In this document: piece after piece, positions 8,885 through 17,765 of the stretch
Position numbering within the stretch: position 1 is the stretch's first letter
Layout of the letters: every line of letters starts with the position of its first letter
Origin: Myxococcus stipitatus DSM 14675
GTDB lineage: Bacteria > Myxococcota > Myxococcia > Myxococcales > Myxococcaceae
DNA length: 64,000 bases
Assembly: GCF_000331735.1 (NCBI RefSeq)
Contig: NC_020126.1
Location: forward strand, 7,815,501 to 7,879,500
Reading direction: 5' to 3'
Program-made: the position numbers and the translations under genes
Notes under the pieces: generated by a model
Told to the model about the DNA's origin: nothing
Database searches by the model: none
Seen by the model: only the letters and a program-made list of their open reading frames with translations

Positions 8885-8967
8885 GCGCGCGGCGGCGTGG
8901 AGCCTTCCCACCTCCTCCCGCGTTGAGAGCAGCGGCAGGAGCGAATCTCGACGAGCGGGTTCGTCAT
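8885..8967 (-). pseudogene. Remnant of a LysR regulator N-terminus
   Basis: From ATG at 8967 the minus strand reads MTNPLVEIR, against MPNPLVEIR in the intact LysR protein starting at 8143. The DNA stays alignable for about 80 bases, with small deletions that break the frame. Homology ends near 8884, where the methyltransferase remnant begins. It lies 99 bases from the start of lipoprotein copy 2, the same divergent position as the intact LysR has to copy 1. Confidence 0.85.
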
Positions 8968-9066
8968 CGACTCAGCGCGGCTCTACAATCGCTCGACGGA
9001 GGGGAGGCGTGCCCGCATGCACCTCCCCGTCGAGCCACACCCCATCGACCCGAGGGCCCGCCGCAC

Positions 9067-9651
9067 ATGAGCCGCCGCACCATCGCGTCCGCCACCGCCC
9101 TCTTCCTGTCACTCATCGGCTGCGCGGAGAGCCCCCAGAAGACACCGCCCGCCGGAGCCCGACTTCCGGGCCCCGCGAACATCGAGGCCTATCCCATCGA
9201 GCACCTCGCCGTGCGTTCCCTCATCGAGCGATTCTCGGACGCGATGGAGCGCGCGGACCGGAAGGCCCTGGTGGAGATGTTCACCGAGGACGGGGTCTGG
9301 GAGGTCCAAGCACCTCCGCCAGCCATCAGCTGGACGTTCAAGGGGCGCGACGCCATCCGAGAACGGTTGAACGGACACGAGCGGATGAAAGGAAAAGAGA
9401 AGGTGGTTGGAAAGCTCATCCGAATCGAGCTGCGGGAGGTGACCGTCTCACCCACCGTCATCCACGTGGAGGGGCCAGAGCGCGCCACCGCGAGCTCGAC
9501 CGTGGAAGAGGTCTCGCACATCAAGGACACCGGCGAGGAGGTGAAGAGTGTCGGCACCTACTCCGACCAGCTCGTCAAACAGGAGGGGCAGTGGAAGTTC
9601 GCGCGGCGGACCTTCATCCCGCGCTACGACGAGCCCCTCCCCGCCCCCTGA
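9067..9651 (+). CDS. NTF2/SnoaL-like lipoprotein, copy 2
   Basis: 194 residues from ATG at 9067. It is a paralogue of the 8259-8804 gene: the same lipoprotein signal (lipobox LIGC), the same NIEAYP-EHLAVRSLIERFSDA opening and a nearly identical C-terminus. It differs by an insertion of about 12 residues after the conserved RDAIRE segment (ERMKGKEKVVG region), rich in lysine. Copies of flanking DNA on both sides show that it arose by tandem duplication. Its former divergent LysR partner is now only a fragment, so regulation probably differs from copy 1 or relies on the surviving LysR acting in trans. Ligand unknown. Confidence 0.8.
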   Translation: MSRRTIASATALFLSLIGCAESPQKTPPAGARLPGPANIEAYPIEHLAVRSLIERFSDAMERADRKALVEMFTEDGVWEVQAPPPAISWTFKGRDAIRERLNGHERMKGKEKVVGKLIRIELREVTVSPTVIHVEGPERATASSTVEEVSHIKDTGEEVKSVGTYSDQLVKQEGQWKFARRTFIPRYDEPLPAP

Positions 9652-9663
9652 GCGCCACGGGCA

Positions 9664-10416
9664 CTACGTCCGGGCGCCCGCGGGCTTGAGGGCAACGAAG
9701 GTGTCGTAGGGCTTCCCCTCCAGGATGCGCGGCTCCACGCGGGCCTCCAGCCCCACCTCGCGGAAGAGGCGCAGCCAGGTGGCGCGCGTGAAGAGCCCGT
9801 GCCGGTGCACGTCGTGGACGGAGCGGACACTCCCGTCGCGCTCCTTGAGCAACATCCCGAAGTGGACCTCGAACGTCGTGCTCCCGGGCGTGGGCGGCAA
9901 GGACCACATGAGATAGCGCAGGGAGCGGGCACCCTGCCCGGGGACCTCCGGCTCGTCGCCCCCTTCCGACGTCGCGCCCGGCTCGAAGCTCTCCGTCGTC
10001 TCGTCCGGCGCCACCAGCGCGACACCTCCAGGACGCAGATGAATGGCCACCGTCTCCAGGGCCGCGCGCAGGTCCGCCTCCGTCACCATGTAGGTGATGG
10101 CGTCATGGACGAACACGGCGTCGAACTCGCGCCCCAGGCGCACCGTCCGCATGTCGCCGGACAGGTGCTCACACTCGGGATTGAGTTGACGGCTGTGCTT
10201 CAGCATCCCCTCCGCGGGCTCCACCAGCGTGAGCTGGAAGTCGCGCTTGAGGTGGCTGGCGTTGTTGCCGCCGCCACTGCCCAGCTCCAGCATCGTCGTC
10301 AGAGGCCCCGTCGCGGCGCCGCGCAGCAGGCGGAGATACTCGCTCGCCTCCTCCGCGTAGTCGCTGGGCGAAGAGACCAGGGGCCACCAGTCCGCGAGTT
10401 CGTCGTAGAGATTCAT
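9664..10416 (-). CDS. SAM-dependent class I methyltransferase
   Basis: 250 residues from ATG at 10416, with GGAG nine bases upstream; the frame is open further upstream, but that overlaps the preceding gene. The SAM-binding motif LELGSGGGNNASHL is near residue 55, followed by the acidic strand end LVEPAEGM and a VHDAITYM motif IV. The substrate cannot be read from sequence. The C-terminal half has a long loop rich in Glu/Gly before an antiparallel region ending DTFVALKPAGART. It follows the GFA-family gene by 28 bases on the same strand, so the two probably form an operon. It converges on lipoprotein copy 2, and a scrap of a second copy lies at 8817-8858. Confidence 0.85.
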   Translation of the reverse strand: MNLYDELADWWPLVSSPSDYAEEASEYLRLLRGAATGPLTTMLELGSGGGNNASHLKRDFQLTLVEPAEGMLKHSRQLNPECEHLSGDMRTVRLGREFDAVFVHDAITYMVTEADLRAALETVAIHLRPGGVALVAPDETTESFEPGATSEGGDEPEVPGQGARSLRYLMWSLPPTPGSTTFEVHFGMLLKERDGSVRSVHDVHRHGLFTRATWLRLFREVGLEARVEPRILEGKPYDTFVALKPAGART

Positions 10417-10444
10417 GGGTGTGGGCTCCAGAGGCCAGGCGCCT

Positions 10445-10843
10445 CTAGCGGTGAGAAGCTTCGGTGGGCATCGCCTTGGAGTCGTCCCGGCCGTTGACGA
10501 GCGTGACGCGGGCCCGCACCAGCTCCTGCTCGTCCACGTCATCCAGGCAGTTGAGCCGGACGGTGTAGAACTTCCCCAGCTCCCCGCCCTCGCCCCAGCC
10601 GAACGAGTGCACCCCGCAGTGTTTGCAGAACAGGTGATGAATCTGCTTGGTGTGGAACTGGTAGTCGGTGAGCGCGGACTCACCTGCCTGGAGACGGAAG
10701 TCCTCGGGACCGATGATGGAGACCCAGGTCCGGTCCTTCGTGCAGATGGAGCAGTTGCACTTGTAGGTCTCCTGGCTCAAGTCGATGTCGGCTTCGTACC
10801 GAACCGCCCCGCAGTGACAGCTTCCCTGGTACGTCTTCTTCAC
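10445..10843 (-). CDS. GFA family (Mss4-like, CENP-V/GFA domain) zinc protein
   Basis: 132 residues from a GTG at 10843 that has a good GGGGAGAGG ribosome site; an in-frame upstream extension lacks one. Zinc-binding cysteines appear in the family pattern: SCHCGAVRYE near the N-terminus, CNCSIC around residue 35 and CKHCGVHSF around residue 75. Members bind structural zinc. The founding enzyme was described as adding glutathione to formaldehyde, but most homologues have no demonstrated substrate. Length fits the family. It is first in a likely two-gene operon with the methyltransferase. Confidence 0.85.
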   Translation of the reverse strand: MKKTYQGSCHCGAVRYEADIDLSQETYKCNCSICTKDRTWVSIIGPEDFRLQAGESALTDYQFHTKQIHHLFCKHCGVHSFGWGEGGELGKFYTVRLNCLDDVDEQELVRARVTLVNGRDDSKAMPTEASHR

Positions 10844-11087
10844 GAGTGCCTCTCCCCATGGCACGAGCCATCCGTCACTCCCGGCCCAGAGTCTCGCCGG
10901 CTCGCCCCAACCTCCGGATTGACCGCGAGCCCAGCAGAGCATGAGAGCGCTCCGATTCAACGCGGGAATTCACCCGTGAGTGGGATGCCCTCCGGGCGCG
11001 ACTGTCCGTGGCCTTGTCAGAGATGGATGCGACGCGTGTCGTGGACTATGCCTCCGGGCCAACACATCGCCCCCGCGCACGCACCTC

Positions 11088-11714
11088 ATGGACCTGACCC
11101 TCTGGGCCACCTTCACGTTGACGATGGCGCTCTTCGCCGTCACCCCGGGCCCCGCCGTCCTCCTGGTGGTCTCCCAGGCGATGTCTCGAGGCTTTCGTGC
11201 GGGAATGGGCGCCACGCTGGGCATCCAAGCCGGCAACGCCGTGTACTTCCTCATCTCCGTGGCTGGACTCGGCGCCGCGCTGGCCACGTCGCACCTCGCG
11301 TTCCACGTCATCCGCTACGCGGGCGCGGCCTATCTGGTCTACCTGGGGATGAGGACGCTGTTGGCCGCGAAGCAGAGCCTCACCCTCGCCGAGCGCCCCC
11401 CACCCGCCCTCTGGAACAGCGCCTTCGTCCAGGGGTTCGCCAAGCAGCTCGCCAACCCCAAGTCCATCCTGTTCTTCGGCTCGCTGCTGCCGCAGTTCAT
11501 CCAGCCGGGCCCGCATGCCGCGGTGCAGTTCACCGTCTACGGCATCTCCTGCATCGTGGTGGAGGTCCCCATCCTCGCCGTCTACGCCTGGCTGGGCGTC
11601 GCGGGAGGACGCCTCTCCAGCTCCCCGCGCGCCCAGGTCTGGCGCGAGCGCCTCTCCGGCGCCGCGCTCATCGGCATCGGCCTGGTGCTGGCCACCATGC
11701 GACGGCCCGCCTGA
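11088..11714 (+). CDS. LysE/RhtB family amino acid exporter
   Basis: 208 residues from ATG at 11088. Six hydrophobic segments are spaced as in LysE/RhtB transporters. The N-terminal signature (TPGPAVLLVVSQAMSRGFRAG) and the mid-protein QLANPKSILFFGSLLPQF are typical of the family. Members export amino acids or their derivatives in exchange for protons. Specificity cannot be assigned, and no LysG/ArgP-type regulator adjoins it. It converges on the DUF418 gene with only six bases between stop codons. Confidence 0.88.
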   Translation: MDLTLWATFTLTMALFAVTPGPAVLLVVSQAMSRGFRAGMGATLGIQAGNAVYFLISVAGLGAALATSHLAFHVIRYAGAAYLVYLGMRTLLAAKQSLTLAERPPPALWNSAFVQGFAKQLANPKSILFFGSLLPQFIQPGPHAAVQFTVYGISCIVVEVPILAVYAWLGVAGGRLSSSPRAQVWRERLSGAALIGIGLVLATMRRPA

Positions 11715-11720
11715 GACACC

Positions 11721-13040
11721 TCACGCCGGCGCCACGCCGGCCTCCTCGGGCTTCGGCGCGAGCCGCATGGGCTGCGCCCGTCCGTACGTGAGCGAGCGCC
11801 ACAGCCATTCGGCGGGGCCGAAGCGGAAGCGCGACAGCCACCAGCGGCTGAAGACCATCTGCCCCGCGAAGAGGCCCACGCACAGCAGGGTGACGCGAGA
11901 GATGGGCAGCTTCGCGATGAAGCCCAGTCCCCAGCCGTTGTAGATGAACACGCTCATCACCGACTGCATCAGGTAGTTGGTGAGCGCCATCCGGCCCACC
12001 GGCATCAACAGGTTGCAGACCCACTGCCACCAGGCGCGCCGGGACAACAATGCGAAGAGCCCCACGTACGCCGCCGCCAGCGCCAGGCACGCCAACTCCC
12101 CGATGCTGCCCAGGGTCCACATCCACTGGCTGGAGCTCGCGTCCAGCAGCTCGAGCCGACGAAGCTGCGCGATGACCAGCATGGAGCTGCTGCCAATCAC
12201 GCCCAGGAACAGGCCCCAGAACACCATGCGCTGGTGCACGCCGCGGTTGCGCTCCAGGTCCTGGAGCAGCAGGACGCGCCCCGCGAGCAACCCCAGGAGG
12301 AAGCGGCCCAGGACCGAGCACATCCAGGTGACGCGGTTGATGCTGAAATACGAGTCGATGTTGAAGCGCGCCGTGCCCACCAGGGAGGTCCAGAACGAAT
12401 CGCTGGAGAGCGCCTCCAGCAGTTGCGTGCGCCCCGCCGCCATCAGGGCCTGCCTCGCCTTGGCCGCCTCGGCCGCCGCTTCCGCGCCGTGCAGCCAGAT
12501 TGGGACGGCCCGCATCAGCCAGGGAATCAGCAGCGGCACCACCCCCAAGAGGACCACCGCCCAGAGGACCACCGTCCTGTTCGAGCTGTTGCGGAACAAC
12601 AACAGCGCGAAGCCCAGCATCGCGTACGTCTCCAGCACGTCTCCGCACCAGATGGCGTAGTGGTGGAACGCGCCCATCCCCAACAGCACCAGCAGCCGCC
12701 GCGAGTAGAGCCGGAGGATGGAGGAGCCGCGCGCCTCCGCGCGGGCGAACTGGATGTAGAAGCCCAGCCCGAAGAGGAACGTGAACAGCGTCATGAACTT
12801 CTGGTTGATGGTGAAGTCGTAGGCCCTCTTGAGGACGGTCTCCAGGAGCGACGCGTCCAGGGCCAGGGCATTGTCTCTCGACATCAGGGTCCGGCCGCTG
12901 AACCACATGATGCTGTTCGAGACGAAGACACCCCACAGGGCGAAGCCGCGGAGCGCGTCGAGCAGGGTGACTCGCTCCGAGGCATCCACCGGGCGAGCAT
13001 CGAGAAGAGGTGTCGGCGTGGGCGAAGCAGGCTCGGACAT
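11721..13040 (-). CDS. DUF418 domain multi-pass membrane protein
   Basis: 439 residues from ATG at 13040. The N-terminal RVTLLDALRGFALWGVFVSN is the usual opening of DUF418 proteins, which are related to acyltransferase-3-like membrane proteins. About nine to ten hydrophobic segments follow. The C-terminal block (VGRMALTNYLMQS, then GLGFIAKLP and RFRFGPAEWLWRSLTYG) is the DUF418 signature region. The family is widespread, with no established reaction. The gene stands alone between a convergent exporter and a small acidic ORF. Confidence 0.88.
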   Translation of the reverse strand: MSEPASPTPTPLLDARPVDASERVTLLDALRGFALWGVFVSNSIMWFSGRTLMSRDNALALDASLLETVLKRAYDFTINQKFMTLFTFLFGLGFYIQFARAEARGSSILRLYSRRLLVLLGMGAFHHYAIWCGDVLETYAMLGFALLLFRNSSNRTVVLWAVVLLGVVPLLIPWLMRAVPIWLHGAEAAAEAAKARQALMAAGRTQLLEALSSDSFWTSLVGTARFNIDSYFSINRVTWMCSVLGRFLLGLLAGRVLLLQDLERNRGVHQRMVFWGLFLGVIGSSSMLVIAQLRRLELLDASSSQWMWTLGSIGELACLALAAAYVGLFALLSRRAWWQWVCNLLMPVGRMALTNYLMQSVMSVFIYNGWGLGFIAKLPISRVTLLCVGLFAGQMVFSRWWLSRFRFGPAEWLWRSLTYGRAQPMRLAPKPEEAGVAPA

Positions 13041-13092
13041 GTATCAAGCAGACGCCGGGCCCGCCCCCTCGTCAACCGGACCCCCTCACCGC

Positions 13093-13281
13093 TCAACCTT
13101 CCGCGCGCCCTGGTGTCTTGTCCGGATCCGGGAAGGGATGGGCGCGGTGCGGCGCGTCTTCATCCTCCCCCTCCGCCACGCCGGGCGTGTGGCCCGGAAC
13201 CTCGTCCTCGTATCCCGGCTCACGCGCCACCCAGTCCTCCTGGGGCTCGCCCGGATGGGAGCGTTCGTCAATGTCTGGCAT
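13093..13281 (-). CDS. Small acidic hypothetical protein (62 aa)
   Basis: The start is ATG at 13281, directly behind a near-perfect AAGGAGG ribosome site. The encoded 62 residues are rich in Glu, Asp, Pro and Gly (for example EPGYEDEVPGH and GEDEDAPH) and should be disordered and strongly acidic. There is no signal peptide or membrane segment. It diverges from the 13352 gene with 70 bases between starts. I recognise no family; the strong ribosome site is the main argument that it is real. Confidence 0.6.
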   Translation of the reverse strand: MPDIDERSHPGEPQEDWVAREPGYEDEVPGHTPGVAEGEDEDAPHRAHPFPDPDKTPGRAEG

Positions 13282-13351
13282 CGCGGCCTCCTTTCCTTCT
13301 GGAAAGATAGGGGGGCTTCTGGGCGATGCTGCGAAGCCCTCGGGAGGAAGC

Positions 13352-13735
13352 ATGGCCAGGTCCCTGGGCAGCACCCTTCGTCGGCTTCGCCAGATGGCCG
13401 TGCGGCTCACGCAGAACACGGTGGGCGTCGCGATGACCGCCTATGTCGTCCTGCGCCCCGACCGTGCGGGGAGCGAGCGGGCCCGGCTCAACGCCGAGCG
13501 CATCATCGCCGCGTGCAGGGCCTTCCAGGCGAAGCAGGGCCGCTTCCCCGAGGCGCTCCAGGAGCTGGTCCCCGACTTCCTGCCCGAGCTGCCCCGGGCC
13601 AAGTACGACGGGCCGGAGTTCGGGTTCACCTATGACTCGGGCCCTGGCCGACACGTGCTCGGGTGGACGGAGCTGATTCCCTTCGGGCGCCCCTTCTACG
13701 TGCTCGAGGAGGACCGCTGGGGCTATCTCGATTGA
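13352..13735 (+). CDS. Hypothetical protein with pseudopilin-like helix
   Basis: 127 residues from ATG at 13352, behind GGGAGGAAGC. After a basic N-terminus and a weakly hydrophobic stretch (VGVAMTAYVVL) comes a helix, ARLNAERIIAACRAFQAKQG. RFPEALQELVPDFLPELP then follows. This is the arrangement seen after the N-terminal helix of type II secretion pseudopilins and related myxobacterial proteins: helix, then K-G-x-x-P, then a small beta region. The prepilin peptidase site is not evident, so pilin processing is unlikely. Function unknown. Confidence 0.65.
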   Translation: MARSLGSTLRRLRQMAVRLTQNTVGVAMTAYVVLRPDRAGSERARLNAERIIAACRAFQAKQGRFPEALQELVPDFLPELPRAKYDGPEFGFTYDSGPGRHVLGWTELIPFGRPFYVLEEDRWGYLD

Positions 13736-13794
13736 GGGCACCCCGGCCCGGGGGGCGTGCACTTGCAACTCGGTCTTCGGGTAACGTGCCGGGA

Positions 13795-16700
13795 ATGCAC
13801 CTCACGCGCCTTCTTCCGGCAGTGCTGCTGATGTGCCTTGCCTCCATGGGATGTGAGCGCGGCGCTTCCTCCGCCCCGCCCAAGCCACCGTCGGCCCCCG
13901 AGAGCTTCATCAAGGCGGGCCTCAGGGCCCCCGTCAGCGTCCCCGGGGTTCCCGACCCCGGAGAGGTCGACCTCGTCGCGCTGCGAGACGCCCTGGCGCA
14001 GCCGCAGACGCTGACCGACAAGGACCTCGGGCGGCTGCTCCGGGCAGGCACGCTCCAAGGCGAAGCCCCTCGCGACGGAGACTCGCTCTACTTGGGGGAA
14101 TCGCGGCGTGATGCCACCAGGAACGGCGGAGAGTACGAGGAGAATGCCCCGCCGCACGTCGAGGTGGCCGCTCCGACTCCCCCATCCCCCCCACGTCCCG
14201 CCTCCGCGCCACGCGCGGCGGTCCGGCCGGCGCCCGCGAGCGAGCCATCCTCCTCCTCGGGAGCGGAGATGGAGGCCCGGCGCGCCGAGGTCATCCAGAT
14301 CATCAAGGGCGGCAACGGCACCGGCCCTGGCGGCGGAGGCTCGATGGGAGCAGCCTCCCCGAAGAAGCCCAGCGCCGCCGCACCGGGTGCCTCGACGCCC
14401 GACCCCGCACTGCCCACGCCCGTGCTGCCCAAGGTGGAGACCGCGCCGCGTTCGGCCAAGGTGCTGGTGAGGGATGAGTCCGGCCGCTACCAGCCGCTCA
14501 AGACGCGCGCGATCCGGGTGGTGACCTACATCCAGGGCGCCCGAGCCCGCACCGTGGTGGACCACCTCTTCGAGAACGACACGAACCAGAGCCTCGAAGG
14601 CACCTTCTACTACCCGCTCCCTGGCGGCGCGTCCGTCGCGGGCTTCGCGCTCTACTCCGGCGCCGTGGAGGTGAACGCCAAGACGCTCTTCCAGTCCGCG
14701 GACCTGCTGCCTCCCTTGGGAGAGGGATCCGCCAACCAGGAACAACTCACCGCCGCCGCGCCGCCCAGCCCACCCAAATCCAACCAGAACTGGGGCTCCG
14801 TGCAGGAGGCCCGCGTCGTCGAGCAGAAGCGCGCGCGGGAAGTCTACGAGAGCATCGTCCGCGACAACGTGGACCCGGCGCTGCTCGAGTGGGCGGGCGC
14901 GTCCACCTTCAGCGCGCGCGTGTTCCCCCTGCCGCCCCGCTCGCTCAAGCGCGTGGTCATCGCCTATGAGCAGACGCTCCTCCATGACGGCGAGCGGCTC
15001 CGCTACACGTGGCCGCTGCCCCCCGGTGCGGGCAAGGACCTGCGCGTGTCCGCGCGGGTGCACGTGGACCCTCGCCACACGCGCGACGTGCTGGCCGCGC
15101 CCGAGTCCGCGAGCAAGCCCCGCGCGCTGGGCACCTGGCAGGCGTATGACTGGCCCCAGCTGACGGGGGACGGCGTGCTGTCCGTGGCCCTCACGCCTCG
15201 CGGCGCCGAGGCGGACGTCCTGGTGGGCAAGGACGACGCGGGCCTCGCGGGACAGGCCTTCCACGCTCGAATCCGCCTGCCCGCGCGGCTGACCTCCGAG
15301 GCAACGGGGGCCCCGACCGGGCGCGCCGTGCTGGTGGTGGACACGTCCTTGTCCTCGGAGGATGGCAACGCGTGGGCGCTCCAGGCCGCCACGCTGCGCG
15401 CGCTGCTGGAGAAGGACACCTCGCTGAAGGAGTACGCGGTGCTCCTCTTCGACGTGCGGCCCCGGTGGCTGCACGGCACGGGCTGGAGGACCAACGACGC
15501 CGCCCGGCGGAAGGAGACCTTCTCCGAGCTGGAGCAGGTCTATCTGGAGGGCGCCTCCCACGTGGATGGAATGCTCTCCGAGCTGGACCGGGCCTCGCAG
15601 GAGTGGCTCAAGCCCGCGGCGCCTGGAGAGCGACTGACGGCCTTCCTCCTGTCGGACGGCAACGTCACGTGGGGCGAGAGCACCCTCGAGTCGCTCATCT
15701 CCCGCCACGGCAGCGTGGAGGCCCTGCGCTGGGTGACCTATCGCTTCGGTGAAGCCGCGGTGAACACGGGGCTGTTCGATGCGCTCGCGCGCGCCAGCGG
15801 TGGCCGCAGCGTGCCGGTGCTCTCCGGCGCCCAGGTGGACGCCGCGGCGCTCGCGCACCGAGCCGCGTCGGTGGTGCTCTCGCGCGTCGCCGTGACGGGC
15901 ACCCAGGTGAAGGACCTGGTCGTCGCGGGCCGGCCCCACCTGGTCTTCCCCGGCCAGGAGCTGGTGGTGGCGGGACGGCTGCCCGAGAAGGGCGAGGCCC
16001 GGCTCGTCATCACCACGCAGGCGGGAGACGCGGAGCGGACGCTGGAAGTCCCCCTGCCCCGCGACGAGGAGAGCACCTTCGCGCCACGCGCCTGGGCGGA
16101 CCTCTTCGTCGCGCGGCTGGTGGCCCTGGATGACGCGCGGCTGGACCGGATGGTGGTGGCGCTCAGCCAGCACTACCGGCTGGCCAACGCGCGGGCGTCG
16201 CTGCTCGTGCTCGAGTCCGAGGGTGACTATCAGCGCTTCGCCCTCCGCGACGAGCGCGTGGAGCTGGAGGACCTGGAGACGCTGCGCAAGCGTGAGCAGG
16301 ACCAGCGACTGGAGGCCCATCTGGGCCTGGACATGCATGGCGTGCCGCCCTCCGGGCTCGCCGTGGTGCGCGCCCTGACCGAGCACCGCGCGGCCCTCTC
16401 TCCCCTCCTCAAGCGCCAGCCCCTCCGGGATGCGCCCTATGCGGGCGGCGATGCGCGGCTGACGGCGGAGCTGACGTACCGCAAGGCGCGCCGGGAGAAC
16501 CGCGACGACGTGACGCTGTACGAGAGCATCGCCCGCGAGCGCGCCTTCGCGGGAGACACCTGGGGCGCGGTGCGCGCCTTGACCTCCCCCATCGAGCTGC
16601 GGCCCAAGGACGCGGAGGCGCAGCGGCTGGTGGGCTATGGACTGCTGGCCCTGGGCCAGTACCCCGCGGCCGCGGAGCTGTTCGAGCAGGTGCGGCTCAA

Positions 16701-17388
16701 CCGCCCCTTCGAGGGGCAGTCCTACCTGGAGGAGGCCCTCGCGCTGGACGCCGCCGGGCGCCACGGCGAGGCCGCGCGCAACTACGAAATCGTGCTCACG
16801 GACAGGAACTGGCGGCATGTCCAGGAGCTGCGCCAGGTGGCTGCCTACCACTACGGACGGCTGCTCTCCGCGCTGCTGCGCCACCCGCGCGCGGAGCCCG
16901 TCTCCGCCACGCTCGGGCGCAGACTGGCGGAGCTGGAGATTCGCGACATGCAGCTCCACGACCCGAAGGCCCGCACCCGCATCGACTACCAGCTCACCAC
17001 CCACTGGAACTCGGACATGACGGACATCGACCTGTGGGTCATCGAGCCGTCGGGTGAGCGCTGCTTCTACCAGAACAAGCAGACCCGCTTGGGCGGACAG
17101 CTCTACTGGGACATCACCGACGGCCTGGGCCCGGAGCTGTACCACGCGCGCAAGGTGGCCCCCGGCCCCTACCACGTCGTGGTGCACTTCTACGGACACC
17201 GCGCCCCCAAGCTCGCCGTGCCCACCGCGCTGCTGCTCGTGAGCGACGAGGGCGTCTTCAGCTCCGAGGACACCTACCAGCGGCGCTTCCAACTGCGCAT
17301 CCTCCCCAAGCAGGATGCGCGGCTGCTCCTGCGCCGCGAGGAGTTCATCCCGCTCAAGACGGCCCTGTCGGTGCAAGACCCTCCCTGA
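13795..17388 (+). CDS. VIT/VWA/TPR/DUF2135 lipoprotein
   Basis: 1197 residues from ATG at 13795. A lipoprotein signal ends in LASMGC. A long Pro/Ser/Ala-rich linker (residues ~25-230) leads to a VIT domain (about 232-400), the module that precedes VWA domains in inter-alpha-trypsin-type proteins. The VWA-like domain starts near residue 510 and keeps the MIDAS DxSxS (D516-T-S-L-S). A TPR-like helical region (about 920-1020) and a C-terminal DUF2135 domain (about 1060-1160; WNSDMTDIDLWV, then the GPYHVVVHFYG strand) follow. The whole is probably an outer-membrane-attached surface protein for metal-dependent adhesion or assembly. The 17421 gene follows 32 bases later. Confidence 0.85.
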   Translation: MHLTRLLPAVLLMCLASMGCERGASSAPPKPPSAPESFIKAGLRAPVSVPGVPDPGEVDLVALRDALAQPQTLTDKDLGRLLRAGTLQGEAPRDGDSLYLGESRRDATRNGGEYEENAPPHVEVAAPTPPSPPRPASAPRAAVRPAPASEPSSSSGAEMEARRAEVIQIIKGGNGTGPGGGGSMGAASPKKPSAAAPGASTPDPALPTPVLPKVETAPRSAKVLVRDESGRYQPLKTRAIRVVTYIQGARARTVVDHLFENDTNQSLEGTFYYPLPGGASVAGFALYSGAVEVNAKTLFQSADLLPPLGEGSANQEQLTAAAPPSPPKSNQNWGSVQEARVVEQKRAREVYESIVRDNVDPALLEWAGASTFSARVFPLPPRSLKRVVIAYEQTLLHDGERLRYTWPLPPGAGKDLRVSARVHVDPRHTRDVLAAPESASKPRALGTWQAYDWPQLTGDGVLSVALTPRGAEADVLVGKDDAGLAGQAFHARIRLPARLTSEATGAPTGRAVLVVDTSLSSEDGNAWALQAATLRALLEKDTSLKEYAVLLFDVRPRWLHGTGWRTNDAARRKETFSELEQVYLEGASHVDGMLSELDRASQEWLKPAAPGERLTAFLLSDGNVTWGESTLESLISRHGSVEALRWVTYRFGEAAVNTGLFDALARASGGRSVPVLSGAQVDAAALAHRAASVVLSRVAVTGTQVKDLVVAGRPHLVFPGQELVVAGRLPEKGEARLVITTQAGDAERTLEVPLPRDEESTFAPRAWADLFVARLVALDDARLDRMVVALSQHYRLANARASLLVLESEGDYQRFALRDERVELEDLETLRKREQDQRLEAHLGLDMHGVPPSGLAVVRALTEHRAALSPLLKRQPLRDAPYAGGDARLTAELTYRKARRENRDDVTLYESIARERAFAGDTWGAVRALTSPIELRPKDAEAQRLVGYGLLALGQYPAAAELFEQVRLNRPFEGQSYLEEALALDAAGRHGEAARNYEIVLTDRNWRHVQELRQVAAYHYGRLLSALLRHPRAEPVSATLGRRLAELEIRDMQLHDPKARTRIDYQLTTHWNSDMTDIDLWVIEPSGERCFYQNKQTRLGGQLYWDITDGLGPELYHARKVAPGPYHVVVHFYGHRAPKLAVPTALLLVSDEGVFSSEDTYQRRFQLRILPKQDARLLLRREEFIPLKTALSVQDPP

Positions 17389-17420
17389 GAGACGGCAGCA
17401 CTCCCCCGCGAGAGGCCGTC

Positions 17421-17765
17421 ATGAGTCACGGACGAAAACCCAGAGGCCCCATTGGACGCGTCGGTGGCCTGCGCCGCATCGAAGGCGCCGACGCCGTCCT
17501 CCGCGTGCGCGCGCTGGAGCGCGTCTCCGCACCCGAGCGCATCGAGGGCAACGACACCTCCCGGCGCTCCTTCTCCGACGCCCTGGAGCGCGCCTCGAGA
17601 GGCCTGCACAGCGCGGAGCCCCTGCCCGCGCCTCGGACTCCCAGCCGCCCGCCCGCGCCGCCGTCCCCGGCGCGCGCCGAGGAGGACGAGTCCATGCACC
17701 CGCCCGAGCCGCCCCCCGAGGGCTTCCTGGGCATGCTCTGGTGGAAGGTGAAGGGCCCGCGCTGA
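17421..17765 (+). CDS. Hypothetical proline/arginine-rich protein
   Basis: 114 residues from ATG at 17421, with GAGAGG nine bases upstream. The N-terminal half is basic and helical (GRVGGLRRIEGADAVLRVRA), the middle is Pro/Ala-rich, and the end is FLGMLWWKVKGPR. No signal peptide, membrane segment or known domain is visible. It follows the VIT/VWA gene by 32 bases and probably shares its transcript. It ends exactly where the convergent barrel gene ends. Confidence 0.6.
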   Translation: MSHGRKPRGPIGRVGGLRRIEGADAVLRVRALERVSAPERIEGNDTSRRSFSDALERASRGLHSAEPLPAPRTPSRPPAPPSPARAEEDESMHPPEPPPEGFLGMLWWKVKGPR

